Assembly: GCF_000001735.4 (NCBI RefSeq)
Contig: NC_003071.7
Location: 10,719,151-10,783,150 of the forward strand
DNA length: 64,000 nt
From: Arabidopsis thaliana
Taxonomy: Eukaryota > Streptophyta > Magnoliopsida > Brassicales > Brassicaceae
Direction of reading: 5' to 3'
Part shown: positions 61,260 through 64,000 of the stretch, in pieces
Layout: every line of letters starts with the position of its first letter
How positions within the stretch are numbered: position 1 is the first letter of the stretch
Translations under genes and position numbers: made by a program
The notes under the pieces: model-generated
The model's input: only the letters and a program-made list of their open reading frames with translations
What the model was told of the DNA's origin: nothing
Database searches by the model: none

Positions 61260-62800
61260 TATTAAATGTTTGTAAAACTTGTATTTTATATTGTGATCGG
61301 TACTGCTACATTGTTTATAGTATTTATATACATTTATGGTTATAAAACTTCTTGCTAAACGATATATATTGCTTTTTAAAAAAGATTGTGTACATGCATG
61401 TGATAGTTGCCTTCAAAAATTGTATGTTCCTGAGAAAAAGAATACAATGTATTTACTAAATAAAAATAGAAATACAATGTAATGAATCAATTTCTTTTTT
61501 TGGTCAGAAGTATTGCGTTAACCATTTTTGACAATTTTATGTATACTAAGGGTAACTATATATTCCATTTACATACTTTTACAAAAAAAAAAAAAATCCT
61601 TTTCTTTTTAAAAAAATTTATTACAATTTTATCGAAGATTATATTTTGAAAATATATGTTTTTAATAATAAGAAAATATATCTTATATATTATTTTCAAT
61701 AAAACCGAAAAATATTCTAACAAAATGATAAACAAATAAATAACTAATATGTAACATTCCACTCCAATGTTATTAGGCAATTTTGTTTTAACATTATGAT
61801 TAAGCCCCATTTAAACCCAAGTGAAACAAATCACAAAATTGTGAGGTGGTGAATAGACGAAAAAAAAGCTAATGATTGTGATCATGATGATCATGTATAG
61901 CTAGTGTATGTGAATCTATATTAACGTTAACTAATAACTTTGTATTAGTCCAACGATCAATAAAATCCACTCAACTCTTACTCAATCTCTTGCCCCTTAT
62001 TAAGCAAACCTTCTCTACGGTTTACAGTTTTGGGGTACTCTTACGACCATGAGGAGAATTATTCTTATATTTCTTTGTATTTATTTTAAACATAATTTGA
62101 ATGGATGCATCAAATGCAATTCTTCCACCATCATCACTTTTGTCTAGCTAATCTAACTTAAACATGTATATTTGCTGATGGTAAAATAGTCACAAAACTA
62201 CCACAATTCCACTAAATGTGGTACTTTCAAAAAGCAATTATTGAATGTGGTACAAAGTAAACCTTTTTCCAAGGATATGGTAGAAGTGACTAAAATCCCT
62301 TCTATATATCTACCTATTGATAAATAAGTGATTTCTTATATAAAAATGTGTTAGTTCTTTTTGCAATTTTCAAGAAATGCTAGTCTGCGAATTAAGAAGA
62401 TATTAGTCTGCACCTAATTTCTTGAGAATCAACCCTACCAAGCTTGTAGCTTATACCCGAATTATGAGAGACATGAGCCAAAAATAGAAGATGCATTAAG
62501 GTACTCTTTGCAACTGTTAGTTCCATTCGACATAACAGCTTTTTAGCCTTTTACAACATTTCTTTTTTTCTTTCACAATGAAATTTGTGCATCTGTATCC
62601 CCTCTATTTTTATTAATCTTCTACTTTGACCCCCCAATGGTTCTAGCAGCCAAAAACCCCTCGGAAAATCTCAGAGAAAAATAAATATATATGGAAAATT
62701 AAACATTGATGATGTTGATCGATTGATTGATTTACCTCACAAACTCAAGAGACCATCATTCTTTTGTGTAGTCTTCCTATGAAAAAAAAGATGTATTTTT
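61260..62800. other. AT-rich spacer and 3' UTR of the TRAF/MATH gene
   Basis: The left part is the promoter of the ECA1-like gene; the right part the 3' UTR of the large gene at the window edge. The frame at 61556-61810 is a low-complexity run. Confidence 0.5.
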
Positions 62801-64000
62801 TTAGGTGTGGTGACTAAACCAAGGCCTGACCGAACCGTTGATATGACCGTTTGAGTGAACCCCTGAACCATTAGGTATAAGCTGAGGTGGCAAACCGATT
62901 GCCATTGGTGGAAGCTGAGGCGGTGTAGTCGGGTAAAGTGTGTGACCCTGAGGGAGACCGTGTGATAATGTATGGCCCTTACGTTGTTGAAGGGCATGGA
63001 TCTGTCTTAGCCCTTCCTCATGGATACGAGCTATTGTATCCAGTTCCTTCATCGATAGAGACTCTAAATTGGCACCGTACAGAGGCGCATGTCTTGAAAT
63101 CTCCTCTCGGAGCGAGGATTCTAGTGTGTGGATGTATTGCTGTTGAAAAAAATCACAGCATACGAGTTTAAGTGAGTTCTAAACTTCTAAAAGAAAAGCA
63201 GAATAAGAAAAGAAAAAATTATATTATCAAACCTGGCAAGCTTGGAGTTTGGATTCCATTCCATCAATGTAAGCTTCACACCGAGCAATCTGATCTTCTT
63301 TCTCTCGTTTCTCTTCTTTTGTCTGTCCTACTGTCTGTGTCAATTGCCTGATTTGATCCTCAAGTGACTTGCGTAATTCCTCCCGAGTTACATTCTCAGT
63401 GGCATACCGTTTCAACTCTTCTTCAAATCTTTTCCGAGCTGCCTCTGTTACCTTTAGCTTCTCGGTTAGAGCATTTTTCTCTTTTCCTACCTTCTGTATC
63501 ATTCACAAAGAAAACGGCATCACTTGTTAAGTGAGCAATACAATTTGGACAAATGGAATAGAGTAAACGATACAAGGCACAATAACTGTAATATAAAGAT
63601 CTGATCGTTATTCATTTTCTGCAAACATTTACTCCATATTTTATTTCAAGTCTGTACCTTGAGTTCATCACGCTTTCGGGTTTTTTGCAAAGCAAGTTGC
63701 GTCTCTGCTTCGTGAAGGCGATCCAAAAGAGTTTTCTTTTCAGACGAGAGCTTATCTATCTCATCTTGACGTTCTGATCGGATCCATTCCAGCTGACTCT
63801 CCACATCCCTAAACTGTTCTACCAGATCCTTCTTTTCTCGAGAAAACCGGTCCGCCTCAGCTTTCATTTCAGACTGCCATTTGATACACAGTATTAGCAA
63901 GCAATATGATCACAGAACACCAATAACCTTCAGCATCATCACTCTTGGAGCAGATTATATGAAGGTAAGCACATACCTTAAGACGGGTATTTGCAGCCTC
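62801..64000 (-). CDS. TRAF-like/MATH-domain protein, C-terminal coiled coil (partial)
   Basis: The 3' end of a large gene whose N-terminal part lies beyond the window. Exons on the minus strand: 63977-64000 (cut by the edge), 63658-63873, 63233-63493, 62801-63139, all in phase. The visible part is a long coiled coil (SREKKDLVEQFRDVESQLEW; KNALTEKLKVTEAARKRFEE; GQTKEEKREKEDQIARCEAY) and a H/P/G-rich tail ending RPWFSHHT. It matches what I recall of the end of AT2G25320, which carries several MATH (TRAF-like) domains upstream; none is visible here, so the family name rests on recognition. Confidence 0.85.

Noticed and set aside
61556-61810. 84-residue frame rich in I, F and K
   Set aside because: Low-complexity translation of an A/T run.

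Overview
The window is plant nuclear DNA: GT-AG introns, about 64% A+T, roughly one gene per 3 kb. The genes are recognisable as an Arabidopsis thaliana chromosome 2 segment, from PICKLE to a large TRAF/MATH-domain gene (about AT2G25170 to AT2G25320; locus numbers are from memory, not searched). Exon boundaries were read by eye and tested by reading-frame phase. In every spliced gene the exons sum to a whole number of codons.

Layout. 1-16 kb: the C-terminal half of the CHD3 remodeller PKL (+), the cytokinin type-B response regulator ARR12 (-), a 4.7 kb repeat-bearing gap, a two-domain defensin-like gene (+) and a PPPDE/DeSI-type deSUMOylase-like protease (+). 17-30 kb: a DUF868 gene (-), ribosomal protein eL39 (+), an IDA-like secreted peptide gene (+), a receptor-like kinase (-) and the R2R3 factor MYB100 (-). 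32-46 kb: a serpin (-), a small PNRC-motif protein (+), defensin-like remnants, the hydroxyproline arabinosyltransferase HPAT2 (-), a five-TM membrane protein (+) and a MEMO-family protein (-). 47-64 kb: the TPR/PB1 co-chaperone Phox1 (-), a defensin-like gene (+), a short secreted-peptide gene (-), the AGP galactosyltransferase HPGT3 (-), a second defensin-like gene (-), an EMC7-like ER membrane protein (-), an ECA1/prolamin-like secreted protein (-) and the 3' end of the TRAF/MATH gene (-).

The genes do not form one pathway. Two themes recur. HPAT2 and HPGT3 both glycosylate hydroxyproline residues in the secretory pathway. At least six loci encode small secreted cysteine-rich or peptide-hormone-like proteins, some short or split enough to be missed by gene finders. 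Several gene neighbours have paralogues in the same order on chromosome 4, so this is one arm of an old segmental duplication.

Mobile DNA is light but clear: a TRIM (Katydid-like) element, two related tRNA-derived SINEs each with a 9-bp target-site duplication, a third probable SINE, a 254-bp MITE, a probable solo LTR, a hAT-like terminus and two decayed element-like stretches. No CRISPR, rRNA or intact tRNA gene was seen. The most rewarding items for a second look are the EPIP-motif peptide at 22627-22851, the 50-residue split secreted peptide at 51822-52071, and a 32-bp tandem duplication that doubles a splice donor in ARR12.
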